Source: Planctomycetota bacterium (GTDB lineage Bacteria > Planctomycetota > B15-G4). Taken from it: 64,000 bases of DNA. The position numbers and the translations under genes are program-made. The stretch spans positions 372,001 to 436,000 of the forward strand of contig BQJR01000004.1 in assembly GCA_021604805.1 (NCBI GenBank). Reading direction: 5' to 3'. The notes beneath the pieces were generated by a model. The model was not told the DNA's origin. It searched no databases and saw only the letters and a list, made by a program, of their open reading frames with translations. Shown piece by piece: positions 32,229 to 41,186 of the stretch (position 1 is the first letter of the stretch; every line of letters starts with the position of its first letter).

Positions 32229-33206
32229 GTGACGCGCCGCCTGCTCTGCCCGCTGCTGTTCGCCTTCGCCGCTTGTGCTGCGAGCACGCCGCTGCCCGTC
32301 GACACGGCGTACGTGACGCCGGGGCCGCGTGATCCCAACGCGCCGCGCGTGCTCGCCGTGGTCGCGCATCCCGACGACGACGTCGCCTTCGCCGGCCTCA
32401 TGTACAAGAACGCCACGCACCTCGGCGGCCTCGCCGACGTGTGCGTGCTCACCAATGGTGAGGGCGGCTTCAAGTACGCCACGCTGGCCGAGTCGATCTA
32501 CGACCTTCCACTCACCGAGGAAGCCGTGGGACGCCGCGAACTCCCCGCCATCCGCCGCGCCGAGATGGTGGAGGGCGCGCGCGTGATGAACGTGCGTCGC
32601 GTGATGTTCCTGCGCCAACAGGACCACCGCTACACCACTGACGAGTTCGAGATCCTCGGCGAGGACGCCACGGTGTGGGACGTGAACGGCGTGCGCGACA
32701 CCCTCGCCCAGATCCTCCGCGCCGGCGACTACGACTTCCTCGTGACCTTCTTCCCCAGTGAAGGCACGCACGGACACCACAAGTCGGCGGCGCTGCTCGC
32801 GCTGCAAGCCGTGGAAACGCTGCCCGCAGACGAACGCCCGATCACGCTCGGCGTGCGCTTCCTGCGCAGCGGCGAAGCGGCCAGCGCCCCGCAAGGCCTG
32901 GCCGACTGGCCGATCACCACGCCGCTCGCCGACGCCCCCAGCTTTCACTTCGACCGCGGCCAAGGCTTCGGTCACGACGACAAACTCAACTATCACATCA
33001 TCGCGAACTGGGCCATCGCGGCGCACCGCTCACAAGGCACGATGCAGCTGTTCATGGGGCGCGGGAGCGACCTCGAAAACTACGTGCTCTACGCGCACAA
33101 CGGCGCAGGCTCGGTCGAACGCGCGCGCGCTTGGTTCGCGCGACTCGCCGAAGCCCAGTTCGAGACCAAGAGCTACGGGCCCTCAGCAGGGATGACGCGA
33201 CGCTGA
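32229..33206 (+). CDS. PIG-L family deacetylase, lipoprotein
   Basis: A 325-residue zinc-dependent deacetylase of the PIG-L/LmbE family. The lipobox FAFAAC (C16) predicts attachment to a membrane outside the cytosol. The catalytic motif AHPDDDVAFAG (46-56) and the later HGHHKS, which supplies the third zinc ligand, are present. Family members remove N-acetyl groups from N-acetylglucosaminyl compounds. GTG 32229 is the chosen start because it places the signal peptide at the N-terminus. The DCC membrane protein begins only 2 bp after the stop, so they are very likely co-transcribed. Confidence 0.85.
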   Translation: MTRRLLCPLLFAFAACAASTPLPVDTAYVTPGPRDPNAPRVLAVVAHPDDDVAFAGLMYKNATHLGGLADVCVLTNGEGGFKYATLAESIYDLPLTEEAVGRRELPAIRRAEMVEGARVMNVRRVMFLRQQDHRYTTDEFEILGEDATVWDVNGVRDTLAQILRAGDYDFLVTFFPSEGTHGHHKSAALLALQAVETLPADERPITLGVRFLRSGEAASAPQGLADWPITTPLADAPSFHFDRGQGFGHDDKLNYHIIANWAIAAHRSQGTMQLFMGRGSDLENYVLYAHNGAGSVERARAWFARLAEAQFETKSYGPSAGMTRR

Positions 33207-33208
33207 GC

Positions 33209-34276
33209 ATGGCGGCCGACAACACGGGCGGGCAGTACAGCGTGTTCCGCGCGCTGCTCGGCCTCGCCTTGCTGGTGCAGTTCGCTGCGTTGTTGCCGAC
33301 GGGTGGCGAGCTGTTCCCCGCGGCGCTCGCGCCGGGCATCGCGGGTGGCGTGCTGGTCGCGGCCCTCGTCGCCGCCCTCGCGCTCGCCGCAGGTTGCTGG
33401 GACCGCGTCGCTGCGTTGCTGCTGGTCGTGGTGTGGACGTCACTCTTCGTGCACGCGCCGCTGGACGAGGCGCTCGGCGCACTCGCCGTGGCGCTGCTGC
33501 TCGTGCTGCACGCGCTGCAGCCGAGGGCGCCCTACGGATCACTGGCTGCGCGCGGGCGCGTCGATCCGGGGAACGCTTGGCGGCCCACCCGCTGGTGCTT
33601 CGGCGCGCTCTGGAGCGTGATGGCGATCGGCTACTCGGCCAGCGCTGTGCTGCAGATCGAGCGCGCAGGTTGGACCGCAACGAGCGCACTGCTGTTGCTC
33701 TTCGCGCCGCTCGCTCTGTGGCGGCGTGCGCGGCCGTGGTTGTGGCTCACGCTGGTCGGCGTGCACGTGGTGCAGATCGCGCGCGGCGACCTCGTCGAAC
33801 TGCGTGTCGGCTTGCTGCTGTTGCACGCGGCGACCTTCGACCCCGCGTGGGTGCGCGCGCGCCGCCCGGAGCGCCCTGAGCGGCTCTTCTACGACGGCGG
33901 CTGCGGCGTGTGCCACGGCTTCGTGCGCTTCCTGCTCTCGGAAGATCCCGAGGGTCGCGCCGTGCGCTTCGCGCCGCTCGACAGCGACAGCTTCCGCGCG
34001 CACGTGCCTGCGGCTCAACGCGACGCGCTCCCCGACAGCGTGGTGTTGCAGCGCCACGACGGCGAGCTGCTCATGCGCACGGCCGCGGTCGTGCACCTGC
34101 TGCGTGCGCTCGGTGGGATCTGGGGCCTGCTCGGCTGCGCGCTCGCCTGCGTGCCACGCCCGCTGCGCGACGCCGCCTACGACGGCTTTGCGCGCGTGCG
34201 ACATCGCGTGGCGAAAGCACCCGACGCGGCCTGCCCGTTGCTACCGCCTGAACTCGCCGCGCGCTTCGAACACTGA
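33209..34276 (+). CDS. Membrane protein with C-terminal DCC-type thiol-disulfide oxidoreductase domain
   Basis: A 355-residue fusion. Residues 1-220 have about seven hydrophobic segments arranged like HTTM/DoxX-type membrane proteins. Residues about 228-345 are a DCC (DUF393) domain: ERLFYDGGCGVCHGFVRFLLSEDP with the CGVC redox pair, then RFAPLDSDSF and the helix of MRTAAVVHLLRALGG. DCC proteins have a thioredoxin-like fold and are predicted disulfide oxidoreductases. It starts 2 bp after the PIG-L gene. The cytosolic or external side of the CxxC cannot be read here. Confidence 0.8.
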   Translation: MAADNTGGQYSVFRALLGLALLVQFAALLPTGGELFPAALAPGIAGGVLVAALVAALALAAGCWDRVAALLLVVVWTSLFVHAPLDEALGALAVALLLVLHALQPRAPYGSLAARGRVDPGNAWRPTRWCFGALWSVMAIGYSASAVLQIERAGWTATSALLLLFAPLALWRRARPWLWLTLVGVHVVQIARGDLVELRVGLLLLHAATFDPAWVRARRPERPERLFYDGGCGVCHGFVRFLLSEDPEGRAVRFAPLDSDSFRAHVPAAQRDALPDSVVLQRHDGELLMRTAAVVHLLRALGGIWGLLGCALACVPRPLRDAAYDGFARVRHRVAKAPDAACPLLPPELAARFEH

Positions 34277-34305
34277 GCGCTCTTCGCCGCGACGCGCTGC
34301 CACGC

Positions 34306-35232
34306 TCACTTGCTCAGGCGTCCGTAGCGCAACCACCCCAGCTTGAGCAGCTGCAAGGCGCCCTTCACGCGCCACTCGAAGAGCCTGCGCGTAGCGTCGG
34401 GGCGCACGTAGCGCTCGTCGACGGGATAACCGCGCGCCTCGAGGCGCGGCCCGATGAAGCGCTCGAGTTCGTGGAGTTGCTCGCCTGAGAGTTCGTCGCG
34501 CCAACGATCGCGCGACACGGCGCTCACGCCTTGGAACTTCTCGCGCCCGCCGAAGTTCTCGCCGTCGCGTTGCGGTTCCGTGAGCACGTCGTGCCAGGGA
34601 ATGTCGAGGTGCTCGGCCACGTCGCGCATGGCGCGCTCGGGTTCACTCACGAGTTCTTCGTAGCGCACTACGTGGACCTCGGGTGCGTACTCCATGCTGC
34701 GCGTGAGCTCGTCGTCGCGAGCCCACTTACGCGCGAAGTGACGCACCGCACGCAATCCGCTGCGCCTCCAGCGACGCACGCGCGAAGCCAGGATGCCGCG
34801 CGGGTCGCGCACGAGACAGATCACGCGCGTGCGTTGCCCGAGTCGTTCCACCAAGGGCGGCAACACGCGCAGATGCGTGGGGGTCTTCTCGAGCCAGACC
34901 TCGCGGGAGCGCTGCTCGGGATCCAATCGCACGAGACCCTCGACCACCGCCTCCAAGGCATCGGCGGGATGCGCGGGGCCGGGCAAGAGTTCGTGCAGCG
35001 TGGACTCGAAACGCTCGCGCTCGTCGTCCGGCCAGGGCATCTCGGCCCACAACTTGCGACGCATGAGCTCTTGCGTGGGTTCTGTCGACTCGCACCACTC
35101 GAAGGCGTGCGTCTCGCGCGGCACGGCGAGCACCTGGGGATGACCGTCGAGCAACGCGCGCATGAGCGATGTGCCCGAACGCGGAGGCCCCACGATCAAG
35201 GCGCCCCGCGACGGTCGTTGCTGCGCTGTCAT
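34306..35232 (-). CDS. Sulfotransferase family protein
   Basis: A 308-residue PAPS-dependent sulfotransferase. The 5'-phosphosulfate loop is ALIVGPPRSGTSLMRALLDGHP (about 12-33), and the 3'-phosphate-binding block is RVICLVRDPRGILASRV. HVVRYEELVSEPERAMRDVAEHL is the usual third motif. The acceptor is unknown; carbohydrates, lipids and peptides are all used by bacterial relatives. It is convergent with the DCC gene (29 bp between ends). The ATG at 35232 lies four residues from a Pro/Ser tail, and no better start exists. Confidence 0.87.
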   Translation of the reverse strand: MTAQQRPSRGALIVGPPRSGTSLMRALLDGHPQVLAVPRETHAFEWCESTEPTQELMRRKLWAEMPWPDDERERFESTLHELLPGPAHPADALEAVVEGLVRLDPEQRSREVWLEKTPTHLRVLPPLVERLGQRTRVICLVRDPRGILASRVRRWRRSGLRAVRHFARKWARDDELTRSMEYAPEVHVVRYEELVSEPERAMRDVAEHLDIPWHDVLTEPQRDGENFGGREKFQGVSAVSRDRWRDELSGEQLHELERFIGPRLEARGYPVDERYVRPDATRRLFEWRVKGALQLLKLGWLRYGRLSK

Positions 35233-35492
35233 CGACTCCGCTCAGATCTGATGAGGAGGTCCGCGACCCGAACTCCCGCCGGTCGCCTGAGCGGCCAGCC
35301 CGTCGCGCGCTCGATCCACTCCGCATCGGTGACGCGGCATCACACGCGCACGACCGGGGAGACGACGCAGAGCATAACACGCTCTTCCACGCCGCCTGCG
35401 TGCGCCGCCTACGCGCGCCGCCTCACGGAACGAACACACGCAGCGACGAACACGCAGAGCCTACCCACACAGCGCCGACGCGCCGTCGACCT

Positions 35493-35991
35493 TCAGGAAG
35501 CGGCCACCGGCACGGCGCGTTGCTGCGACGCGCGCTCCACCTTCACCGGCGACACTTTAAAGGTCTCGACGAAGATCGCGTACATGCAGGGCACCACGAT
35601 GAGCGTGAGCAGCGTGGCCACCGTGAGTCCGTAGATCATCAGCCAAGACATCCCTTCCCAGAGCGGGCCGCCGCTGAGCGCGAGCGGCAACAGGCCGCCG
35701 ATGGTCGTGAGCGTGGTCATGGCGATGGGCGGCAGACGCAGCTTGCCCGCCTCCACGAGACAGGCGCGGAACTCCAGCACTGTGAGCCCCATGATCGGCC
35801 CCGAGCCGTCGCTGGCCTCGGCGCGTTCGCGCACGATGCGGTCGGCGAACTCGATGAAGATGATCGCCGCGTTCACGACCACGCCGAAGAGCGAGAGCAA
35901 GCCGAGCTGCGGCATGAAACCGAAGGCGTTGCCCGTGATCCACAAACCGGGGAAGGCCCCGATGAGCGCGAGCGGCAGCGGCTCGAGCGCG
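35493..35991 (-). pseudogene. C-terminal fragment of an RND efflux transporter
   Basis: About 165 residues match only the last transmembrane helices of an AcrB-type RND permease: PLPLALIGAFPGLWITGNAFGF, LGLLSLFGVVVNAAIIFIEFADRI, AMTTLTTIGGLLPLAL and the final YGLTVATLLTLIVVPCMYAIF, ending in a short tail before the stop. The preceding roughly 850 residues of a normal pump are missing; sequence similarity stops near 35990, where the opposite-strand kinase begins. On its own it cannot transport. Either a deletion/inversion joined two genes or the assembly did. Confidence 0.8.
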
Positions 35992-37375
35992 TCCACCAAA
36001 GACCTCGACCCACGCATGCTCGCGCGCTTCCTCGAAGAGGCGCAGGTCACGGGCCAACTCGAACATCCCGGTATCGTGCCCGTGCACGAACTCGGCCTCG
36101 ACGAGAACGGCCAGGTGTTCTTCACCATGCGCCGCGTGCAAGGTCGCGACCTCGAACACGTGTTCGGCCAGGTCGCGCGCGAGGACGACGGCTGGACGAC
36201 CACGCGCGCCATCGGCGTGCTCGTGAAGATCTGCGACGCGATGGCCTACGCGCACAGCCGCGGCGTGGTGCACCGCGACCTCAAGCCGGCCAACGTGATG
36301 GTCGGGCGCTTCGGCGAGGTCTACGTGATGGACTGGGGCCTCGTGCGCGTGAAGGGTCAGAGCGATCGTCACGATCTGCGCCCGGCAGCACCCGCAACCG
36401 AACCCACGCAAGCGACCGACGCAGCGCGTGAACCCGACGCCACGCGTGAACCCGCGGCAGCGCCTGAACCCGCGGCAGCGCCTGAACCCGCGGCAGCGCG
36501 CAGCGTGCAGACCGACCAGCGCGTGGACGGTTCGGGGCAGAGTGGCGACGCGCTCTACACCATGGATGGCGACGTGCTCGGCACGCCGTCCTACATGCCG
36601 CCCGAACAAGCGCGCGGCGAACTCGAACGCCTCGACGCGCGCAGCGACGTCTACTCGCTCGGCGCGATGCTCTACCGTTTGCTCGCCGGCGTGGCGCCCT
36701 ACGCCGACGGCACCAAGAAGCGCAGCGCACTCAAGGTCGTGGAGGAGCTGCGCGCGCAAGCCCCCACCTCGCTCGCCTCGCTGGCGCCGCACGCGCCCGC
36801 CGAACTGATCGCCATCGCCGACAAAGCCATGGCCCGCAAGCGCAAGCATCGCTACGCCGACATGTCGGAGTTCGGCGCCGACCTGAGCGCCTTCCTCGAA
36901 CAGCGCGTGGTCGGCGCCTACGAGACCGGCGCCGTGGCCGAGGCGCGGAAGTGGGTGCGTCGCAACCGGCCCTTGGCGGCTTCACTGGCGGCGGGTCTGC
37001 TCGTGCTCGTGGGCGGCCTGGCCTACAGCCTCGTGCAGAAGCAGCGCGCCGACGACAACGCCGCGAACGCGCTGGCCGCCGCCACGCTCGCCGAAGATCG
37101 CCGCATCGAGGCCGACGCCAACGCCGCCGAAGCCGCGCGTCAGACGCGCGTGGCGAGCGAGGTGAACGCGTTCCTCAACCGTGATGTGCTCTCGGCCGTC
37201 GACCCCGAAGTGCAGGGAATCAACGTCACCGTTCGCGAGGTGCTCGCGGAAGCAGGCACGCGCCTCGCGGGTCGCTTCCCGAACGAACCACTCATCGAAG
37301 CCGAGCTGCGCGCCACGATTGCGAACAGCTTCTTCACGGTCGGCGACTTCGAGGCAGCACTCGCGCCGCGCGCTC
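35992..37375 (+). pseudogene. Ser/Thr protein kinase fragment lacking the N-lobe, frame broken near 37365
   Basis: The readable part starts STKDLDPRMLARFLEEAQVTGQ, the alpha-C region of a PknB-type kinase; the glycine loop and the ATP-binding VAIK lysine, normally just upstream, are absent. The C-lobe is well preserved: VVHRDLKPANVM with the catalytic Asp, VMDWGLV in place of DFG (a known variant), GTPSYMPPEQARGE and DVYSLGAMLYRLL. A transmembrane helix (ASLAAGLLVLVGGLAYSLV) and coiled linker follow. The frame stays open to 37590 but similarity switches to another frame near 37365, where the TPR part continues. As it stands it cannot be an active kinase. Confidence 0.8.
36448..36501. repeat. 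18-bp in-frame minisatellite in the kinase fragment
   Basis: Three near-identical 18-bp units (36448, 36466, 36484) with core gaacccgcggcagcgcct encode EPAAAP repeats in the activation-segment loop between VMDWGLV and the GTPSYMPPEQ motif. Confidence 0.85.
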
Positions 37376-38989
37376 GCCTTGCGCAGCGAACATCTGGGAG
37401 CCGACGACCCCGCCACACTCATGGTGGCCGGTGGCACCGCGAAAGTGCTCACCGCGATCGCCGAGTACGACGAGGCGATCGCGCTGCTCGCCGACACGCT
37501 GGAGCGGTCGCGCGTCGTGCACAGCCCGGCGCACGCGGCGACGCTCGAGGTCATGCGCGACCAAGCGCTCGCCATCTCGAGCGACGGTGACCTCGCGCGC
37601 TCCGTCGAGATCCTGTACGAACTGCGCGAGCTCGAAGACCCCGACTCGCTCGACGCCTTGCTCACGGCCAGCAACCTCGGCGTCGCGCTCTCGAGCCTCG
37701 GGCGCCTCGACGAGGCCGAACGCGAACTCACGCGCGTGCTCGAACTCAACATCGCGCTGCGCGGCGAGAACCGCCTCGAGACCTTCACCTCCAAGAGCAA
37801 CCTCTCGGTGCTGCTCGTCGATCTCGGCAGGTACGAAGAAGCGTGGCGCCTGGAGAACGAAGCCTACGAGGGGCGTCTCGCGCTGCTCGGCCCGGACCAT
37901 CAGCGCGTGGGCCAAGGCCTGGTGAATCTCGGCGTGGTGGAGAAGGAGATGGGCCGCTTCGACGATGCCGAGCGTCACATCCTCCAAGGCATCGCGACCC
38001 TGCGGCGCTCGCTGAGCGAAGAACACGATCGCGTGCTGCTGGCCGTGAACAACCTGTGCACGGTGCTCGGCGCCCAAGGTCGACGCGACGAAGAGCTCCA
38101 ACTGCTGCGCGCGAACACCGCCACGCTGCGCCGCGTGCACGGCGACGAACACCCCACGACCATGCTCTCGATGAGCAACCTCGCGATCCTCTATCTGGAG
38201 CTCGGACGCATCCCCGAGGCGAAGACCGCGCACGAGGAGATCCTGGAGATCGAACGTCGCGTGCGTGGGTCCGATCACCCGAGCACGCTCTCGACCATCG
38301 AGAACTACGGCAACGTGCTCTACACGCTCAACGACTACGAGGGCGCCATCGCCGCCGTGCACGAAGTGCTCGCCACGCGCACGCGCGTGCTCGGCCCCGA
38401 TCACCCCGCGGTGGCGCGCACGAACTTCAATCTCGGCATGGTGCTCAGGTTCTCGGGCAACACCGTCGAGGCCGTCGCGCCCTTCGAGAAGGCGCTCGAG
38501 ATCTGGAGCGCCTCGATCGGGCTCGACCACCTCGAAGGCGCCACCGGCGTGATGCAGCTCGCCGATCTCGCGCGCGGCCGCGGCGACCTCGCCGAAGCCG
38601 TCGAACTCTACAAGCGCTCGCTCGAACACTGGCGCAACGTCGACCCGCAGAGTGCCGACGTCGGCTACGCGCTGCACCAGATCGCGATCACGGACCACGA
38701 CGCCGGCGAGTTGGTGGAGGGCTTGACCTACGGGCGCGAAGCCTTCGAGTTCCGCCGAGCGCTGCTGGGCCCCGATCACGTCGACACGCTCACGACCGAG
38801 TTCGTGCTCGCCGGCATCCTGCACCGACTCAAGCAGTGGGACGAAGCCGAAGCCCTCGCGCACGACTTCCACGATCGCTCACTCGCCACCCTTGGCGCCG
38901 GCCACGAGCACATCAGGATGGGCCGCAAGGCGCTCTTCATGATCTACAACGAGCAGGGTAAGAGCGCCGAGGCAGAGGCCTGGCGCTGA
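37362..38989 (+). CDS. TPR-repeat region, out-of-frame continuation of the kinase fragment
   Basis: About 540 residues of tetratricopeptide repeats of the kind found behind Planctomycetota kinases: RALALRSEHLGADDPATL, SNLGVALSSLGRLDEAERELTRVLEL, LVNLGVVEKEMGRFDDAERHIL and eight or more related units to the end. It lies in the frame two bases on from the kinase part; a joined reading near 37365 gives GDFEAAL...RALALRSEHLG, the expected TPR sequence. A stand-alone product could begin at ATG 37421. The frame change is either a real frameshift mutation or a one-base error. TPRs normally mediate protein binding. Confidence 0.75.
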
Positions 38990-39002
38990 GCGCGCCTCGA
39001 CG

Positions 39003-39053
39003 CGCGGCGCCGTGCCCGGGCGACGTGCCCGAGCGTCGTGTCCGGGCGCCGCG
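39003..39053. terminator. Hairpin with internal 13-bp triplication between convergent genes
   Basis: The 9-bp arms CGCGGCGCC and GGCGCCGCG enclose three 13-bp repeats (39011, 39024, 39037; core cgtgcccgggcg). It lies between the end of the TPR gene (38989) and of the oxidoreductase (39056). No T-tract follows. A transcription end function is inferred from place and structure. Confidence 0.5.
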
Positions 39054-39055
39054 GT

Positions 39056-40462
39056 TCAGACCATGCTGCGTAAGTCGTGGCCGGCCGTCGGAAAAGCCAG
39101 CGGCGTGGCTTTGAGGTCGGCGGCCGTCATCTCAGCGCGGATGGCGAGCGCGCAGAGGTTGATGACCTCGTGTGCGGCCGGGCCGAGCAAGTGCGCGCCG
39201 AGCAGCGGGCCGTCGTCGGCCGCGAAGAGCAACTTGTAGCGGGCGCAGGGTTCGACGACCTTGCGCACGCTGCCGAAGCGCGACCAGTCGCCGGAACGGA
39301 TGTCGACTTGCTGCCCCGCTTCGCGCGCTTGCGCTTCGTCGAGCCCGACGCGCGCCAGGGGCGGCACGGTGAACAGCGCGCTGGCGACAGCCTTCACGTC
39401 GGGCAAGTGGCGGTCTTCGCCGGCGATCAGGTTGCGCGCCACCGCGTGGGCGTGCGCGTTCGCCACCGGCGTGAGCGGAGCGTGGCCGGTTGACGCGCAG
39501 TCGCCCACGGCCAACACGCGTCGGTTGCCGGGCGAGCGCAAGAACTCGTCGACGATCACGCCGCCGCGGCCGTCGTCATCGACGTCGACACCGGCGGCCG
39601 CGAGGTCGAGCCCGTCGAGTGAGGGCGAACGCCCGGCGCCGTGGACGACCATGTCGAAGGCCTCGCGATGCTCGCTCGATGCGCTCGATGCGCTCGATGC
39701 GCTCGATGCTTCCAGCGAGCCTTTCGCCGAGCCCTCTGTTCGCGCGACCCGGTCGACGGCTGCGCCGAGACGCACCTCGATGCCGAGTTCGCGGGTGCGT
39801 TCGAGGAGCGCGTCCACGAGGTCGCCGTCGAATCCGCCGAGCGGTCGATCGCCCGAGTGCCAGATGGCGACGTCGGCACCGGCTCGCGCCGCGACGTGCG
39901 CGAACTCAAAAGAGATGAAGCCCCCGCCCACGAACAGGATCCGCTGCGGGAGCTCGCGCAGCTTCAAGAACGCTTCGCTGGTCGTGAGCAACTCCGCGCC
40001 GTCGAAGTCGAGCGGACGCGGCCGGGCGCCGGTCGCCAAGACGAACTGCTTCGCTTCGAGGGCGTGGGAGTCGTCGCCACTCTCGACAACGAGGCTGCCG
40101 GGACCCGTGAAGCGCGGCCTACCGTTCAGCACGCGCACGCCCGCCTTCTCCAGCTTGCCCCGACTCTTCTCGGTGACGGGTTCGGTGAAGGTCGCGACGA
40201 AGTCGGCCAGCTCGGGCCACTCGAGACGCGCGCCCTCGAAGCGCACGAGCTTGCCTTCGGCGCGGCGCGCGCGGTCGAGCAAGTCGGCGGCTTCCACCAG
40301 CACCTTCTTGGGGTTGCAGCCGCGCAGCGCGCAGGTACCGCCGACCTCTCTGGTCTCCACGAGAGTCACGTCGAGACCAGAGCGTGCGCAGCGCTCGGCG
40401 ATCGCGGCGCCCGAAGGACCGCTGCCGAGCACCACCAAGTCCACCGATCGCAGTGTCGTCAC
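39056..40462 (-). CDS. Pyridine nucleotide-disulfide oxidoreductase (FAD, dithiol)
   Basis: A 468-residue flavoprotein of the glutathione/mercuric reductase type. It has the FAD-binding VVLGSGPSGAAIAERCARSG, the redox-active dithiol GGTCALRGCNPKK (C44, C49), an NAD(P)-binding ILFVGGGFISFEFAHVAARAG, RVLAVGDCA near the FAD pyrimidine site, and the C-terminal dimer domain ending FPTAGHDL, where the His-Glu catalytic pair of the family is altered around TAGHD. A repeat-encoded ASS stretch is inserted after residue 250. It is translationally coupled to the AhpD gene (GTGA overlap, 40459-40462), so it could be its electron donor enzyme (inference). The GTG start is supported by that overlap. Confidence 0.85.
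   Translation of the reverse strand: MTTLRSVDLVVLGSGPSGAAIAERCARSGLDVTLVETREVGGTCALRGCNPKKVLVEAADLLDRARRAEGKLVRFEGARLEWPELADFVATFTEPVTEKSRGKLEKAGVRVLNGRPRFTGPGSLVVESGDDSHALEAKQFVLATGARPRPLDFDGAELLTTSEAFLKLRELPQRILFVGGGFISFEFAHVAARAGADVAIWHSGDRPLGGFDGDLVDALLERTRELGIEVRLGAAVDRVARTEGSAKGSLEASSASSASSASSEHREAFDMVVHGAGRSPSLDGLDLAAAGVDVDDDGRGGVIVDEFLRSPGNRRVLAVGDCASTGHAPLTPVANAHAHAVARNLIAGEDRHLPDVKAVASALFTVPPLARVGLDEAQAREAGQQVDIRSGDWSRFGSVRKVVEPCARYKLLFAADDGPLLGAHLLGPAAHEVINLCALAIRAEMTAADLKATPLAFPTAGHDLRSMV
39674..39709. repeat. 9-bp in-frame microsatellite in the flavoprotein gene
   Basis: Four perfect copies of gctcgatgc, encoding (on the minus strand) repeated Ala-Ser-Ser. The repeat forms a low-complexity loop after the NAD-binding domain of the oxidoreductase. 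Confidence 0.92.
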
Positions 40463-40998
40463 GGGAGCTGAACTCCGAGGCCGTGGTTCACGCGGTTGGT
40501 GAAGTTGGCCAGCGCGACGGTGCCGGCGAGGCTCACCATCTGCGCGTCGTTCAGGCGCGAGCGCACGCGCGACGCGGTCTCGCTCGACACGTTCGCCGTC
40601 TGAGTCAGCTCCTCGGCGTAGGCCAGCACGGCCTTGGCCTCGTCGTCGAACTCATCGCTGTTCGACCAGTCGGCGAGCGCCTTGAGCTGCGCGCCGCTCA
40701 CGCCGACCTTGCTCGCCTTGGCTGCGTGGTAGTGCGTGCAGTAGTCGCAGTTGTTGAGTTGGGAAGCGTGCAGGTACGCCAGCTCGCGCAACTTGGGGTC
40801 GAGATCCTCGCCGATGCCGTCGTTGATCTTGGTCGTGCCCAAGAGCACGTCGGGCTGGTGCGCCAGCGTGGAGAAGATGTTCAGGTCGCGATCGAACGTC
40901 GCGTGGATCGCTTCCAGGATCGGCTTGGAGCCCTCGGGCGCGTTCTCGCGAGAGACCGGTTCGACGTAGGGCGTGTTCAGACTCGTGGGTTGGGTCAT
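40459..40998 (-). CDS. Carboxymuconolactone decarboxylase/AhpD-family alkylhydroperoxidase
   Basis: A 179-residue protein of the AhpD/CMD family. The redox motif NNCDYCTHYHA (C84, C87 and H91, the CxxCxxxH pattern) is intact. Family members reduce peroxides using a thiol-disulfide cycle. Residues 100-160 (SGAQLKALADW to SRVRSRLNDAQMVSLAGTVALANF) match the peroxidase-related subfamily. It precedes a dithiol flavoprotein with a 4-bp overlap. ATG 40998 is the family-like start; the longer frame upstream carries no conserved sequence. No OxyR-type gene is adjacent. Confidence 0.88.
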   Translation of the reverse strand: MTQPTSLNTPYVEPVSRENAPEGSKPILEAIHATFDRDLNIFSTLAHQPDVLLGTTKINDGIGEDLDPKLRELAYLHASQLNNCDYCTHYHAAKASKVGVSGAQLKALADWSNSDEFDDEAKAVLAYAEELTQTANVSSETASRVRSRLNDAQMVSLAGTVALANFTNRVNHGLGVQLP

Positions 40999-41186
40999 GC
41001 TCGTGCAACTCCTCGGAGTGACAGTCAAGCGAGCCGCGACGTGCGCCTCGTCTGCCCGACAACACGCAATCGGCATGCCGTGACGCGCGGCGCGGATCGG
41101 CTCGCAGCATCACCAGCTTGCCCGGCGATCCGAGCGACGCGCTCCACCCAGCGTGGAGAATCTACAAAGGTGTCGGCGCCCTCGCC

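Noticed and set aside
35233-35492. Possible small gene in the 260-bp spacer before the RND fragment
   Set aside because: Only short Arg/Ala-rich frames occur, with no ribosome binding site and no recognisable motif.
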